DNA from: Clitoria ternatea
Lineage: Eukaryota; Streptophyta; Magnoliopsida; Fabales; Fabaceae
NCBI GenBank assembly: GCA_037962975.1
Contig: CM075669.1
Coordinates: 118,808,501 to 118,872,500, forward strand
Length of the DNA: 64,000 nt
Direction: 5' to 3'
The notes beneath the pieces are model-generated. The model ran no database searches. It saw nothing but the letters and a program-made list of their open reading frames with translations, and was not told where the DNA came from. The translations under genes were made by a program, and so were the position numbers. This document shows positions 32,000-44,325 of the stretch, one piece after another. How positions within the stretch are numbered: position 1 is the first letter of the stretch; every line of letters begins with the position of its first letter.

Positions 32000-34900
32000 C
32001 TATGCTTCTCTTTGTAATAATTTGCCCGCTTGAAGAGCTTCTTGCAGGCATTCTATAGCACCTTCATAGTTCAAGAAGCCCATAAACCAAAATTCATGAT
32101 TTTCATCCGAGATCACCTGAATGTACTTTTCAGCAGGATTGGAAGTGTTTGATGAAGGATTCACTGCTTTTAGCTCGTGTAATGGGATGATTACCTACAT
32201 GCATCATAATATGCCATAACTGACAAAAACAATTTCTTGATAAAATGAAGAGAAACATGTATTTTATTATGCATGTCTTGAAGTGCATCAAGGGATGCAC
32301 ATCTCAAGTAGGGAAAAAAAAAAAAAAACTGCATAGAATTGGACACAAAAAATAAGGATTAAAATATTCACAAAGAAAAGAATGGTGTTGAGTAACTATT
32401 TTGCAGATAGGAAAACGTAGAGAAGAGTTTAAGTAAATCGTAATATTGAGTGTCGTGAGATGCTGTACTAAACAAGGCACTGCAGATATTATTTACTTTT
32501 GTAGCAAAAGATAAATGCAGAAGCATTCTTACAAGAGAATGAAGTTTAGTTATGCATTTAAAATTAAGCATGGAGGAATGTTTTAAATTTTGTTAGTCAT
32601 TGGGGAAATATTCTGAAATTTTAATCTTACTGTTCAATTCTAGTCTCAACCTTGATATGGCCACGTGCCTTGGCAATGATCCTTATGGTTGATGACAGAG
32701 TGCTAACACAAATAAAACTGGTTGACATGAGGTATTTACAGTTGATAAGATTAGGGTGGTTGACAGTTAGTCAAGGAAAAGGATGGTGAAGATAGTAGAA
32801 TGGCCAATAGAAAGCTCCTCTTAATCAAGAAAGCGACTCACTTTTAAGAAGCTAGTAATTTTCAGAATTTTGAGGTTGAGGGGATGCTTTTAGTTGACCA
32901 TTGACCAAATATCAGGAATTGCCAAAATAATTTATGAGAACAGTACTCCTCTATATCAAATGATATATTCAACCTCAATTCTAGATCCAATATTTTGCCA
33001 ACTCCACAAATATCAATTCCATATTTATGGACCTCTTCTACTCAAGGGTGTACAATGCTAAGCCAACAGGATCAGTATTCTCTTATTAGTAAAATTTCAC
33101 TGCTCCTAGTACAGTGAAAAACTGACCATTCAAGTGCTAAATTGGCCTTTTATAAAATATATGTGTGTATGTGCGTGTTGCCTATTTGAATGCAACAGTC
33201 TCGATCTCATGCAATGATCAATTCACTGCAAAAAATCCATTTCTGAGCCAATAAAGGTAACATTTTCAATTTTAATCGTAATAGAAATCCACTTCTGGTG
33301 TATATACACTCCCTAACTACATGAAAAGGAATATGAAATGTACCACACAACCTGCCCCGAAGTAGAAAACAAATTTCAATCACAAATCACCAGTTGGTAT
33401 CTTTGCAGATTAGATATGCAATAAGCTTTTAAAGTCTCCACCCAGGCCCTTGTGAATATACTAAAAGTAACTAGAATATCTATGTAGTTAACACACCGCA
33501 AGAATTTGTCTGCATCAGTTTTTGTCCTGTAATAACTTATGAAAGCTATTCAACAATTTTGATGGCTTGACTCAGCACTCACTAAATATCAAATCAAATA
33601 TGGTAATATACTTGGCTTGCCTTCAAGACATATGGTCAGGATCAACTGAGCATGCATGTGCGTGTGTGTGAGATTAAACGTAATAAATATTTAGGAATTA
33701 TAATTAGAACCGAGTTCAGTTGCCTCGCGCTTGAAAATTTGCAATCAGTTGTAGCTCAAGCTTGAGTCTGATATAAAGCTTGGCTAAAAAAACATTTCAT
33801 TTATTTGTTATTGAGCTTAGATTAAATGTCAATATATGGATTTACTAGGCCTATCTATTGTGAAAAATTACCATGTCAATTTCAATTCACTCCAATAGCT
33901 TATAACCCTGTTCAAATTTTAAAAACTGGCACCAGCTTACAACCCACATATAAGATGTAAAGAATGAAGTAAAACTTCTCTGGGCTCAAATTAACTTCAT
34001 TTAACTAGCAGACCAAACTAAGCTGCACACAACCAAATTTTTGTCTATGAAAAAGGAGAAGTGGAAAGAAAATGAAAATTGAAATGAGGAAAATTTTGAT
34101 TAATCCACTCCGTTTATGATTTATTTCGTTATTATAATTATCAGCCATCTTGTTACAAACTGCCTTTATGTTGATTTTACTATCCAGCTTAGTTCTACAT
34201 TTTAATAAACCAAAGGCTGAGACTTAGAAGGCACATGATGAACTACAAAGTTGTTGATACTCCAATGCATCTGAAAAGCAGCAATTTATTACCAGGTCCA
34301 AAGGTGGCCTTTGTTAGATCCTAGCAAGTATCAAATGTTACTCCCTCCGTTTCATATTATAAGCTCCTATGATAAGGGTACACAGTTTTAGGAGAGTAAT
34401 TATTATCTTGATATCATAAAAGATAATTTTATCTTTCCAAACTTCTCATTTAAAGTCAAACTCCACTATCATCTACTAATTGTACAAATATGGAAACATA
34501 AATGCTTAAGGTTTAAAATAGGAAAAAATGTAATAAATGCTCCTAATATTTTTTGTAGGGGCTTGTAAAATGAAACACCTCTTTCTTGTTTTCAGGGCTA
34601 ATAATATGAAACGGAGGGAGTAATTGGGAAGAAAACCTATCTAACTAGATCAGATACTTCCTTCAAAGTCAGTAATCAGTATGGTGAACAATGCAATTAT
34701 CATGAGTCGATTTGTGAATGCAGTGGTCCAAATTTTACATTACATTAAGATTGCTTTGGGTCAAGGGTTGTATGAAGATAATGAAAACACTTCTTGTTGT
34801 AGAATATTCAAATGCAGATTAGGCTGGTTCACCTATTCATAGGTCAACTATTTCTGATAGTGACAATTGGTGGTAATCTTGCATCCTAGACAAGTAGGAA

Positions 34901-37295
34901 GCAGATGGTGGATGTACAGTCTAAGGCAGAAGACAATTGATGACTATCAGGATATGGCAATGATTATTTTTTAACTATATGAGTAAAACAATTACTTTCT
35001 GAAATGAAGTTTGGAAATGTTGATTATACAAAATTGTACTATGCTAAACAAGCTCCTCTTCATATTCCATCCAACCCAATCTACAAGTCTACAACTAAAT
35101 AACCAAGCATGTAGAAATTGTTTGTCACTTTATCAGAGAGAAAGTCCTCTACTATTGAATTTGTTTACTCTAGTTATCCTCTTGCAACTATCCTTACAAA
35201 GTCTCTTAGGGGTCCTCAGAGTTCAGTTTATGTGTAACAAGCTTGGTGCATAAGATTTGTAAGCTCCAATTTGAAGAAGAGTGTTGGAAAGCATATTGCA
35301 TTTAAAGAGAATTCTACTATAATAATTTTAAAGCTGTATGTATATATTCAATTAATTTGCATAGCTTTCCTATTACTTAATTTCATAATATTAGCAATTG
35401 AAAATCATGTAGATAATTGACTATGCTGAAGACTGTTTTTCAGTAGCGATTCAAAACAACAATTTGCCCATCACAACAGAATATGTACCTTATAATAGCT
35501 CCACTCTGTTCGGTCATCATTTTTATAGGAAATAGGATTGTCACTAGAATACGCAATCTTTGCTGTGGATAAATACAAAACTCCCATTACTGGACCAGCT
35601 GATGTGGATAGATAACATGCAAAAGAATTCTGAAGCCGTTCCTCCGGACCTGTCTCAAAGGTATTCAGGAAAATCTTCTCGTATCCACCTTCCGCAAGAA
35701 CCTTTGTTCCCTGGGCAATTCTTCCCATGGCAGCTTCAGTAAAGCTAGGACTTGTTTTCACTGAAACAAAATGCAAAGAAACAAGTACATTTCAGCTATG
35801 CAATGTAAAAGATTCACCATCATCAAGGGCAACAAGATGTGATGTGAGAAAATAATAACACGGAACACCCATCAATTACATTGAATATTACAACGCAAAG
35901 AGCAAAATGATACTTCTCAATATAAGCACTAGTTTACATGATGAATTGGACACTGGCAAAATGTTTAGCAAGTTATATAATAGCAAAAGCAACCATTTTA
36001 AATTCACACCTCACTTACTCACAATGTATTCAACAAACCTCATTTCTACCTATCTTATTTTTTTGTTACATAGCACACATTATTATCACATCTATCTTGG
36101 TGTATGTTATACACCTAAGGGTGTCAATGCATCTTCGGGATTGTTTGGTTTGCGTTTCTATTTCATGTTTTTTGTGTCTTATTTTCAATTTTAGTCATAA
36201 AATTGTCATCTTGTTTCTTGTTTTTAAAAATTTATACAATAAATACAGAAAACATTTTTTTTTGTTTTCTATTCTCATTTCCTGTTTTTATTTTTTCATA
36301 CACAAAATTTGTAAAACAGAAAATAAGATGACAGTTTTATAATTAAAACTAAAAACAAGAAATGAAAATACAAACCAAACAGCCCTTCTTTTTCCCGGAA
36401 GAAAAACACTGTTCTATGGTAAATGTCATAACAAGGGTTAGTTTGGTACCTCTCCTGTAACCAAAACAACTCAAAAATATCCCACCTTAATGAGGGTTTA
36501 CGTTAGAGACCCCAGTGACATGAGGGGTCTTATGTTTAACACAACAGCAAGAAAACATATTTCTGACAGATACGTAAGAATCCAATTCACACTTAAATTT
36601 GTACAAATCTACAACACTACTTTCCGACAATGATTAAATTTCTATTAACAATGCAATGATTTTTTTTGGCAATAAAAACCAAAAAATCTATTTTAGTCTT
36701 TTATCGAAAAAATGGAATAGTTGGTTAATCAAATTTCACCGGCATCATTCCATGTAAACCCATTTGAGAAAAAAGAAACAGAGCAATAAGAACATCAAAT
36801 AATAATAATAATAATAATAAAGCAGAAAAACTTACAGTGCTGCCACGTGTTTCCAGCGAGATTTTCAGCCTTCTTAGTAGCATCTGCGACCTTTCTACTC
36901 CATCTTCCGAGCACGTTACGAACAGTGACAACCGTCTCTGGTAACAAGAAACAAGAAACGAGAAAAAAAAAACGCATCGACATGCATGCAATGCAAAATA
37001 AAAAGGAATTTACAATATAAAAATAAGGAGGAGAATAATGACCCATGAATGTGGGAGAGGATTGTGAGTAGGAAGAAGAGGAGGAGGAAAAGTAAGGGGT
37101 GGAGCGCGATTCACGAGGGGAAGCAGTGAACGTCGATTCGGTAACCAATTCGGGGCTCCAATGCACCGACTTCTTTACGCTACCCGACGATGGGGTGCGG
37201 CCTTTCGGAGCCTGCAGTTCCGATCCCGATCCGGCCGTGGAGTCTCCGTTCGGGACATGGGATTCGGGTTGCGTTCCGGGCTTCGGTGATTCCAT
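32000..37295 (-). CDS. GEM-like GRAM-domain protein (FIP1/GER family), 4 exons
   Basis: Exons, 5' to 3' on the minus strand: 37295-37043, 36937-36836, 35760-35489 and 32194-32000. All introns are GT-AG, the phases agree, and the joined frame is 273 residues plus TAG. The start is the Met of MESPKPGTQPESHV; an upstream in-frame Met at 37316 is less likely. Residues 1-85 are Ser/Pro-rich and disordered, with KKSVHWSPELVTES, typical of GEM-like proteins. Then NVLGRWSRKVADATKKAE, AGNTWQHLK across the exon 2/3 join, and the GRAM domain (about 145-230) with ACYLSTSAGPVMGVLYLSTA and WSYYK. Exon 4 gives IPLHELKAVNPSSN, KYIQVISDENHEFWFMGF and a C-terminal helix. GRAM domains bind lipids or proteins; relatives such as Arabidopsis GEM and FIP1 act in epidermal patterning or ABA-linked responses. 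The exact role here is unknown. Confidence 0.9.
32195..35488 (-). other. Intron 3 of the GEM-like gene (3.3 kb)
   Basis: The donor AAG|GTACATATT and acceptor ATGTAG|GTAATC fit a phase-0 intron. It is far longer than the others (105 and 1,075 bp) and includes a Stowaway-like MITE at 34341-34620. I see no other coding sequence in it. Confidence 0.85.
34341..34620. mobile_element. Stowaway-like MITE (Tc1/mariner type)
   Basis: 280 bp with inverted ends CTCCCTCCGTTTCATATTAT and its reverse complement ATAATATGAAACGGAGGGAG, flanked by TA at 34339-34340 and 34621-34622. The end sequence is the known plant Stowaway consensus. It has no coding capacity. Confidence 0.95.
36137..36385. mobile_element. 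Foldback MITE-like element in intron 2
   Basis: About 249 bp with ends GGGATTGTTTGGTTTG and CAAACCAAACAGCCC, which pair as imperfect inverted repeats. The arms continue inward: GTCATAAAATTGTCATCTTG pairs with the region near 36330. The GTTTGGTTTG end is common in plant hAT- or PIF-type MITEs. The target duplication is unclear (CTTC on each side at most). Confidence 0.65.
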
Positions 37296-38042
37296 GTTGT
37301 TGAATCTGGCGATCACGAAGCAGGGTCGTGTGTTGGTTTGGAGTTGGAATTATGGGTGCGAAGAGGGAAAGGAAAGAGGGGATTGTTAGTTGGTTGAATG
37401 AGGAGAGGCTTATTTTAGCGCGCGGACGATGGAGGAGCGCTTTTCCTCCACGAACATGAACCTTTCGATATCGAGCATAGGGGAGGAGGTTTCAAGAAAG
37501 TCCTAGGGTCCTTACTCGTAATTTTTTCTGTTCTACCTTCGAAGTCATTTAATATTTGAATTTATTATTTCAAAACTTTGTTACTTGTTTGAAATATCCT
37601 TTTAGATTTAAATATATTTTTGTGCATCTAGCAGTAAAGTTATTTACCTGAACCTGTTTTACTTACCTAAGTATTCATACTTGGACATATTATCCGTCCT
37701 ATAATTAAATAAAATTATACTTTCATATTATCAGGACATTAGAATTTAACCATCAGAATTAAAATATTTGACAAAATTCAAAACAAAAACTTTAAATATA
37801 GTAAAGTATCCGTTTCAAAACATTATATGTATGTTTAGTGTTAATAATAAATTCTTTAAATTATTAAAAATTAAAACTTAAAAATGCATATTAAAAATAA
37901 TAACTATATTAAAAAAGGTTTGATGTGAGGCGAGTGGGTATTAGAATATTTATAGTCATGTCTTAGTAATTTGTTGTGGGTAATTATACGTATCTAACTT
38001 GGTATCTATTAAACAAGTAAATACTCTACCCATTATGTTTTA
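37296..38042. other. Upstream region of the GEM-like gene
   Basis: 37296-37440 reads as a CT-rich 5' UTR on the minus strand with a TAAAATAA-type TATA candidate near 37412-37419. GC-rich GCGCGC follows at about 37420. Further out the sequence turns AT-rich, with no gene or clear regulatory array. Confidence 0.45.
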
Positions 38043-38100
38043 TGACACGCATCACTGGGCCTCTTTATTGGGCTTGCTTTCTATTTGTATATATTTTACT

Positions 38101-38692
38101 TTCATGTTATTAGTTTTAGAAATATTTTAGGATTAGAAATTAAGACTTAGTTTAGGGGCTTGTATGGCCATATTTTTCTATTTTAGACCACTTTTGGGCC
38201 TTTATAAGTGTTAGGTTGCTTTGGGCTCCTTTTGGGTCATGTATTTTGAGTTTTTGGGCCATGGGTGAAGCTTTTTTAAACCCACCCAAGCCAATTCTGA
38301 AAATTTAGTTCCTAGGAGGTATAAATATCTTTCCTCTTTATATTTCTCTCATAATTTGAATGCTAATAGTTTTTAGTGTGAAAAATTCTCCCTTTTCTCT
38401 AGAAAGTAGAAGCAACTAGGCTCATTTCTATAGTCTTATCCTTTGGCCTTCTCCCAAAGGTGGTGACCTCCTTCCTTATCTCTCTAAGCCTTGTAAGAGT
38501 GGCGGATTCTCCCTCCATACCTTGCCTCTATATATCCTCTTCCATTTCTCCTAATTTATTTTCATGTTATTAGTTTTAGAAATATTTTAGGATTAGAAAT
38601 TAAGACTTAGTTTTGGGCCTTGCATGGCCATATTTTCCATTTTGGGTCACTTTTGGGCCTTTATAGATGTTAGGTTGCTTTGAGCTCCCTTT
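38101..38692 (+). repeat. 460 bp direct duplication at the LTR head
   Basis: The block starting TTCATGTTATTAGTTTTAGA at 38101 recurs at 38561. The first copy is complete up to 38560, with its own TATA box at 38320-38327. The second flows into the 275 bp array. Confidence 0.85.
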
Positions 38693-40342
38693 GGGCCATG
38701 TATTTTGAGTTTTTGGGTCTTGGGTGAAGCTTTTTCAAACCCACCCAAGCCAATTCTGAAAATTTAGTTCCTAGGAGGTATAAATATCTTTCCTCTTTGT
38801 ATTTCTCTCATAATTTGAATGCTAATAGTTTTTAGTGTGAGAAACTCTCCCTTTTCTCTAGAAAGTAGAAGCAACTAGGCTCCTTTCTATAGTCTTATCC
38901 TTTGGCCTTCTCCCAAAGGTGGTGACCTCCTTCCTTATCTCTCTAAGCCTTGTAAGAGTGGCGGATTGGGCCATGTATTTTGAGTTTTTGGGCCTTGGGT
39001 GAAGCTTTTTCAAACCCACCCAAGCCAATTCCAAAAATTTAGTTCCTAGGAGGTATAAATATCTTTCCTCTTTGTATTTCTCTCATAATTTGAATGCTAA
39101 TAGTTTTTAGTGTGAGAAACTCTCCCTTTTCTTTAGAAAGTAGAAGCAACTAGGCTCTTTTCTATAGTCTTATCCTTTGGCCTTCTCCCAAATGTGGTGA
39201 CCTCCTTCCTTATCTCTCTAAGCCTTGTAAGAGTAGCGGATTGGGCCATGTATTTTGAGTTTTTGGGTCTTGGGTGAAGCTTTTTCAAACCCACCCAAGC
39301 CAATTCTGAAAATTTAGTTCCTAGGAGGTATAAATATCTTTCCTCTTTGTATTTCTCTCATAATTTGAATGCTAATAGTTTTTAGTGTGAGAAACTCTCC
39401 CTTTTCTCTAGAAAGTAGAAGCAACTAGGCTCCTTTCTATAGTCTTATCCTTTGGCCTTCTCCCAAAGGTGGTGACCTCCTTCCTTATCTCTCTAAGCCT
39501 TGTAAGAGTGGCGGATTGGGCCATGTATTTTGAGTTTTTAGGCCTTGGGTGAAGCTTTTTCAAACCCACCCAAGCCAATTCCGAAAATTTAGTTCCTAGG
39601 AGGTATAAATATCTTTCCTCTTTGTATTTCTCTCATAATTTGAATGCTAATAGTTTTTAGTGTGAGAAACTCTCCCTTTTCTCTAGAAAGTAGAAGCAAC
39701 TAGGCTCCTTTCTATAGTCTTATCCTTTGGCCTTCTCCCAAAGGTGGTGACCTCCTTCCTTATCTCTCTAAGCCTTGTAAGAGTGGCGGATTGGGCCATG
39801 TATTTTGAGTTTTTGGGCCTTGGGTGAAGCTTTTTCAAACCCACCCAAGCCAATTCCAAAAATTTAGTTCCTAGGAGGTATAAATATCTTTCCTCTTTGT
39901 ATTTCTCTCATAATTTAAATGCTAATAGTTTTTAGTGTGAGAAACTCTCCCTTTTCTCTAGAAAGTAGAAGCAACTAGGCTCCTTTCTATAGTCTTATCC
40001 TTTGGCCTTCTCCCAAAGGTGGTGACCTCCTTCCTTATCTCTCTAAACCTTGTAAGAGTGGTAGATTGGGCCATGTATTTTGAGTTTTTGGGCCTTGGGT
40101 GAAGCTTTTTCAAACCCACCCAAGCCAATTCTGAAAATTTAGTTCCTAGGAGGTATAAATATCTTTCCTCTTTGTATTTCTCTCATAATTTGAATGCTAA
40201 TAGTTTTTAGTGTGAGAAACTCTCCCTTTTCTCTAGAAAGTTGAAGCAACTAGGCTCCTTTCTATAGTCTTATCCTTTGGCCTTCTCCCAAAGGTGGTGA
40301 CCTCTTTCCTTATCTCTCTAAGCCTTGTAAGAGTGGTGGATT
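38693..40342 (+). repeat. Six tandem 275 bp units, each with a TATA box
   Basis: GGGCCATGTATTTTGAG starts at 38693, 38968, 39243, 39518, 39793 and 40068: six units of exactly 275 bp. TATAAATA recurs at 38779, 39054, 39329, 39604, 39879 and 40154. The units differ only by scattered single bases. Each unit spans the U3 promoter end, TATA box, and the leader with CTCTAGAAAGTAGAAGC and CTCCCAAAGGTGGTGACC. Confidence 0.95.
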
Positions 40343-40580
40343 TTCCCTCCATACCTTGCCTCTCTATATCTTCTTCCATTTCTCCTAATTTCCTAGCTTA
40401 GATCTAGGTTTTAGTACTTTAAATCTTCCACTTTCTCTCCCTAAATAATTCGACCAGCATCTCTATAATTCCATAACTGTGAGCTTTCTACTCCATGTTT
40501 AAAGATTTGCTTGGATCTAGAGGAGGCTAAAGAAGAAGATCCACCTCCCTAAGCTTGGAAAGGCACCTTTGCCTACAACA

Positions 40581-40748
40581 GTCTATTAAGTTTAGGTCTG
40601 ATTGAGATCACTACCTACATATACTTTTGAAGTTTGATAAGTCTCCCATGTCATAAACATGCATTAGTTATGATATGTCTTGGTTAGCTCTATTACCATC
40701 TATACATCATATTCCTCATTATTTTTCTACTTCATTTTTTTAAATTTT
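40581..40748. other. Short gap between repeats
   Basis: AT-rich; no gene, primer binding site or repeat recognised. Confidence 0.4.
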
Positions 40749-41118
40749 TGTTAGAGAATCCAACAGGGTCAGGCAACGAAAACACATAGGATTCTCATGG
40801 TAATTTGCAAAATAAATTTTTCAAAACACTACAAAAAAATACATTTTAGGATTACCTCTTATATTAGTCATGAGAATATGAGTGATCTTTTCTATTGAGC
40901 AGCAACCTATGAGCATACCATGCTCTATATATAGGCTTGGGTCTGACCTAATAACCTCTTCATAAAGATTAGGCTCCTGACTCATTCTGAATGAGTTAAG
41001 GCTAATAACTTTATTTTAGCCCAACTAAAATAAAAGCTACCCTCTAGTGGGCTTACTCTATGTGTGTAACCTTATAGGTAAAATATCTGGTCATATTAAT
41101 AATAAATTATTTTATTAT
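40749..41118 (-). mobile_element. Partial LTR, same family as 53892-55179
   Basis: It starts TGTTAGAGAATCC and shares with the solo LTR at 53892 the blocks CATTTTAGGATTA, ATATAGGCTTGGGTCTGACC-type, CTCATTCTGAATGAGTTA and ATTAATAATAAATTATTTTA, in the same order. It ends where the copia LTR at 41119 begins; the remainder was not found on the far side. Confidence 0.7.
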
Positions 41119-41342
41119 TGTTAGATCCAAGTCTGAATGAAAGACTAAAATGTCTAAATCCCTTGGATTTGATAATAACACCCATCAAGACTTAGTTAAA
41201 TAAAGTCTACTTGCGTGTTTACTAACATGCTTTAGTGAGTGTTTCAGGAAAAGTCAGAAGTGCACTTATTGAAAGAAAAGGGGGAGTTCATCAAACAAAA
41301 ATTATTTCGAGACAAGTCTGTATCATTCATGTAAAGAAGTCT

Positions 41343-41347
41343 ATCTC
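41343..41347. repeat. Target-site duplication ATCTC (left)
   Basis: ATCTC is repeated at 51567-51571. Confidence 0.95.
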
Positions 41348-42965
41348 TGACGTGTTTATTTTTACAGTCGTTATTCCGTCAAATTAGTACATTAAAATTA
41401 ATTAATGTAGTACTAGGGTGTCAACCTAGGTCGTTCTCTCACGGATCAACACAAAAATTTAGGAAAAATCAAGTCTTAAACTAATTTTTAACAATTAAAA
41501 ATAAAAACTCAACAACTAAAATTTTTACAAACATAAGTTCAACAAACATAAAATTGGGGGGGGGGGTTTGATTGGTTTTTGTTATCACAATTAAAATTAA
41601 AACAAAGTAAATATGGAATTTAAAACAATAATTAACAAGCGATTGATTTTCTTGGAGTATTGTAAATAAATTTATCCTTGGTTCACTAAAGATAATTTGT
41701 ATACTTTCATTACTGTCAATTTCTTAGCTCAATTTGAATTAATCAACTAAGCGTCTTTTTCAATTCACAATTCCTTTACTTTCATTTAAAAATGAATATT
41801 TTAATCAAGCATCCTAATTAAGCAAAATGAGTCAAGATCGTAAAATCTAGGAATTATTGAGCATACATAAGAACATCGCCTATATACATAATCTATTCTC
41901 AAATTATGGAATTAAGCAAACCATAATTATTAAAAGTGATTATGAAAATATTCATTAAGCATGCATATTTCCTTAATCCATTCTAATTTAAAATCTTATT
42001 TTATTCCATTTGAATAATTAAACCGATTAAGCATACAAATTTAATTAAACAGAATGGAATTAAATAAGCAGAGTAAGATTATGAAGAAATAACAATAACG
42101 AAAACATACTATATTAAAAATAATGACCTCAAAATTACATTACAATATTCTCCAAGAAAATCAATCTAGGGTTTTAGCCCTCCATAATAACAACTACAAA
42201 GAAAAAAAACTAACCCGGAATGGAGCAAAGAGGGGGAAGAAGAGAGGAGGAGGCTTTGTGCCTTCCTCTGATGCTTAAAGAAACAAAGAGAGAAAAGAGA
42301 GAAACGTGAATTGAGGTGTGTTTCAAGCCTTTGGCAATGGTCCTATTTATAGTGAAAGCAAGGGTAAAGGTCTCCTGCTGACGCACAGCGTCAGCAGGAC
42401 GCTACGCGTCAGCGATGCGAATCTGCTTCCACGCTACGCGTAGTTGTGAGGTTACGCGTGAGGGTTTCTGACTCAGAATACATTATTTCATCCAATAATT
42501 CTTCAATAATGCTTGGACACTTGTGCTGCATGTTCCCCACTGAGATAGTGCCGTATGTCTGTAATGGATTGGCCAATAAGTGCTTTAATATAAATAAATC
42601 CTCCACTTCTGAAGTTGCACACAGCCTGTTAATGGGATCCTCGTCACTGTTGACGCTACGCGTGGGCTTGACGCTGCGCGTCAGTGTTACAAATTTGCTT
42701 CCACGCTACGCGTGGTACTAGCGCTACGCGTCAGACCTGATGCTCAATTTTTATGATTTCCCAATTGCAACCTCAATTATTCACTACAATATAAAGGAAA
42801 TCAAGTAAGATTTATTATTTCATTTAAAGATTATCGCCTAATTCAGTTAATATTAAATAAAGCTTGAATTATGAAAATGTGTTAAAATGCATAATATTAT
42901 ACAATTAGCAATGGCAAATTATACACATTTAAAGCAAGGAATTAAGGCTAAATCATGCATCAACA
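41348..42965 (-). repeat. 3' LTR of the Athila-type element
   Basis: 1,618 bp, matching 49947-51566. In plus reading it starts TGACGTGTTTATTTTTACAG and ends CATCAACA. A TATA box (minus) lies at 42344-42351 and the ACGCTACGCGTC cluster at 42375-42735. Confidence 0.95.
42375..42735 (-). repeat. ACGCTACGCGTC word cluster (3' LTR)
   Basis: GACGCTACGCGTC, CACGCTACGCGTA, TTACGCGTGAG, GACGCTACGCGTG, GACGCTGCGCGTC, CACGCTACGCGTG and GCGCTACGCGTC lie in two groups (42380-42465 and 42652-42733), each word about 11-25 bp from its neighbour. They are upstream of the minus-strand TATA box. Confidence 0.9.
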
Positions 42966-42980
42966 AATACTCCCACACTT
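42966..42980 (-). other. Polypurine tract of the Athila-type element
   Basis: On the minus strand AAGTGTGGGAGTATT abuts the 3' LTR. Similar AAGTGTGGGGG words recur at 43611-43620 and 44227-44238. Confidence 0.75.
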
Positions 42981-44325
42981 ATTCTTTTGCACTCCTGGGC
43001 AAAATCAAAATAAAAACAAGTATCACAATTTATTGAAAACATTAAGTTGAAAATAACAACACACAGAATTGGCATGAAATCTTAGGAATATACAGAGAAA
43101 CAAGAGTTATTCAACATGCAAGATACAGAGCATCAAGATATATATAAAAATCATTCAAACACTTAGGCATGTGAAAATTAAATTAAACTGAAAAGAAAAT
43201 CATCAGTGATAGAACCTCACAAGACATACTCTCAACTCTCAAGTGTTTAAGGTTTGTGTATACTCTCAAAACAATTCCTGAAAAACAGACAGTCTAAAAA
43301 TTTGGCAAGTTTCTCAATTCCACAATCAACTTAAATGCATGTATAGATCAACAGGGCTTTCTAGGGTTGTAATGTGACCAAGGTTAGGGTAGTAAAATTT
43401 TTGGAATTGTGGTAAGTACCAAAAAGAATAAGGAGCAAATAATTCTACAGGTAAGCATGAGGATATAACACTTTGTGTTCCAATTTCTTTTGGTCGCAAT
43501 CATCAAAACATTTCTTTTTTTATTTTTTTATTTTTTTATTTTTTTATTAAAAATAATAATATGCAATTGCATAACACTTAAAACAAGAGTTGCGACTCCT
43601 TTTTGCACACCCCCACACTTATTTGAATGCCTGTTTTTGACTTGATTTCAAAGCTCCAATATATTCCTTAAGGTAGGTATATTTTTGGTTTTTCACCCAT
43701 GGCTTATTTGAGCTATAACAAGGAAATAGTTAAATAGGCTCAAAATGGCTAGCAAGAGATAATTTATTCATGGTAGGCTTATCTGGCTTAGTGGCTCAAT
43801 TGAACAAAATGCCTGTATCATTTCAAATACATTCATATGAGTTTCAAGTATCATCAAGAAACAAGACAAAAATTAAGATGTAAGCTTTCAGGAATTAATC
43901 ACACATGAAAGGATTAAGATGGTTTAAAGTGATCCATCAAATTTAAAGGCTCAAAAATCTCACAAGGTATAATTCTATCATATATGATCATCTTTCAATT
44001 ATCATGTCATTCTCATCATACCAAAATTGCTTGAGTTCAAATTATAACATATCATTAAGCTCATATCAGACATGAAAGAATTTACTTGTTACTCATGCAT
44101 ATCTTAAAATTCCAATAAAACATGCCTTTTTAAAACAAAAACACACACAATCTTTTATTTTTAATAATTTTTTTTTTAATATCACACAAAATTTAATCAA
44201 ACAATAACACACACACGAATGATCCCACCCCCACACTTAAATCATACATTGTCCTCAATGTAAGACAGAGCATACAAAATAGACAATATAATGAAAAAGT
44301 AAAGAGATGGGTAAGAAAAACTCCC
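42981..44325 (-). other. 3' untranslated spacer of the Athila-type element
   Basis: This 1.3 kb region lies between the end of pol and the 3' LTR. It has no ORF with a recognisable domain; many Athila elements carry an env-like frame here. It holds two extra polypurine-like words and a T/A-rich homopolymer stretch at 43510-43560. Confidence 0.7.

Larger units (their letters stand above)
38043..40580 (+). mobile_element. LTR of the 719-bp family expanded by internal tandem repeats
   Basis: It begins TGACACGCATC, like the solo LTR at 24920 (TGACACAG), and ends GCCTACAACA. Between them lie a 460 bp direct duplication (38101 and 38561) and then six units of 275 bp. The unexpanded relative is 719 bp. 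No internal domain, primer site or clear 5 bp duplication was found (TTTTA left, GTCTA right), so it is a solo or truncated LTR. Confidence 0.75.

Noticed and set aside
37099..37389. Plus-strand 96-residue ORF
   Set aside because: Antisense shadow of exon 1 of the GEM-like gene.
42446..42721. 91-residue ORF (also 51047-51409)
   Set aside because: Lies in the Athila LTR and runs through the ACGCTACGCGTC words; no domain.
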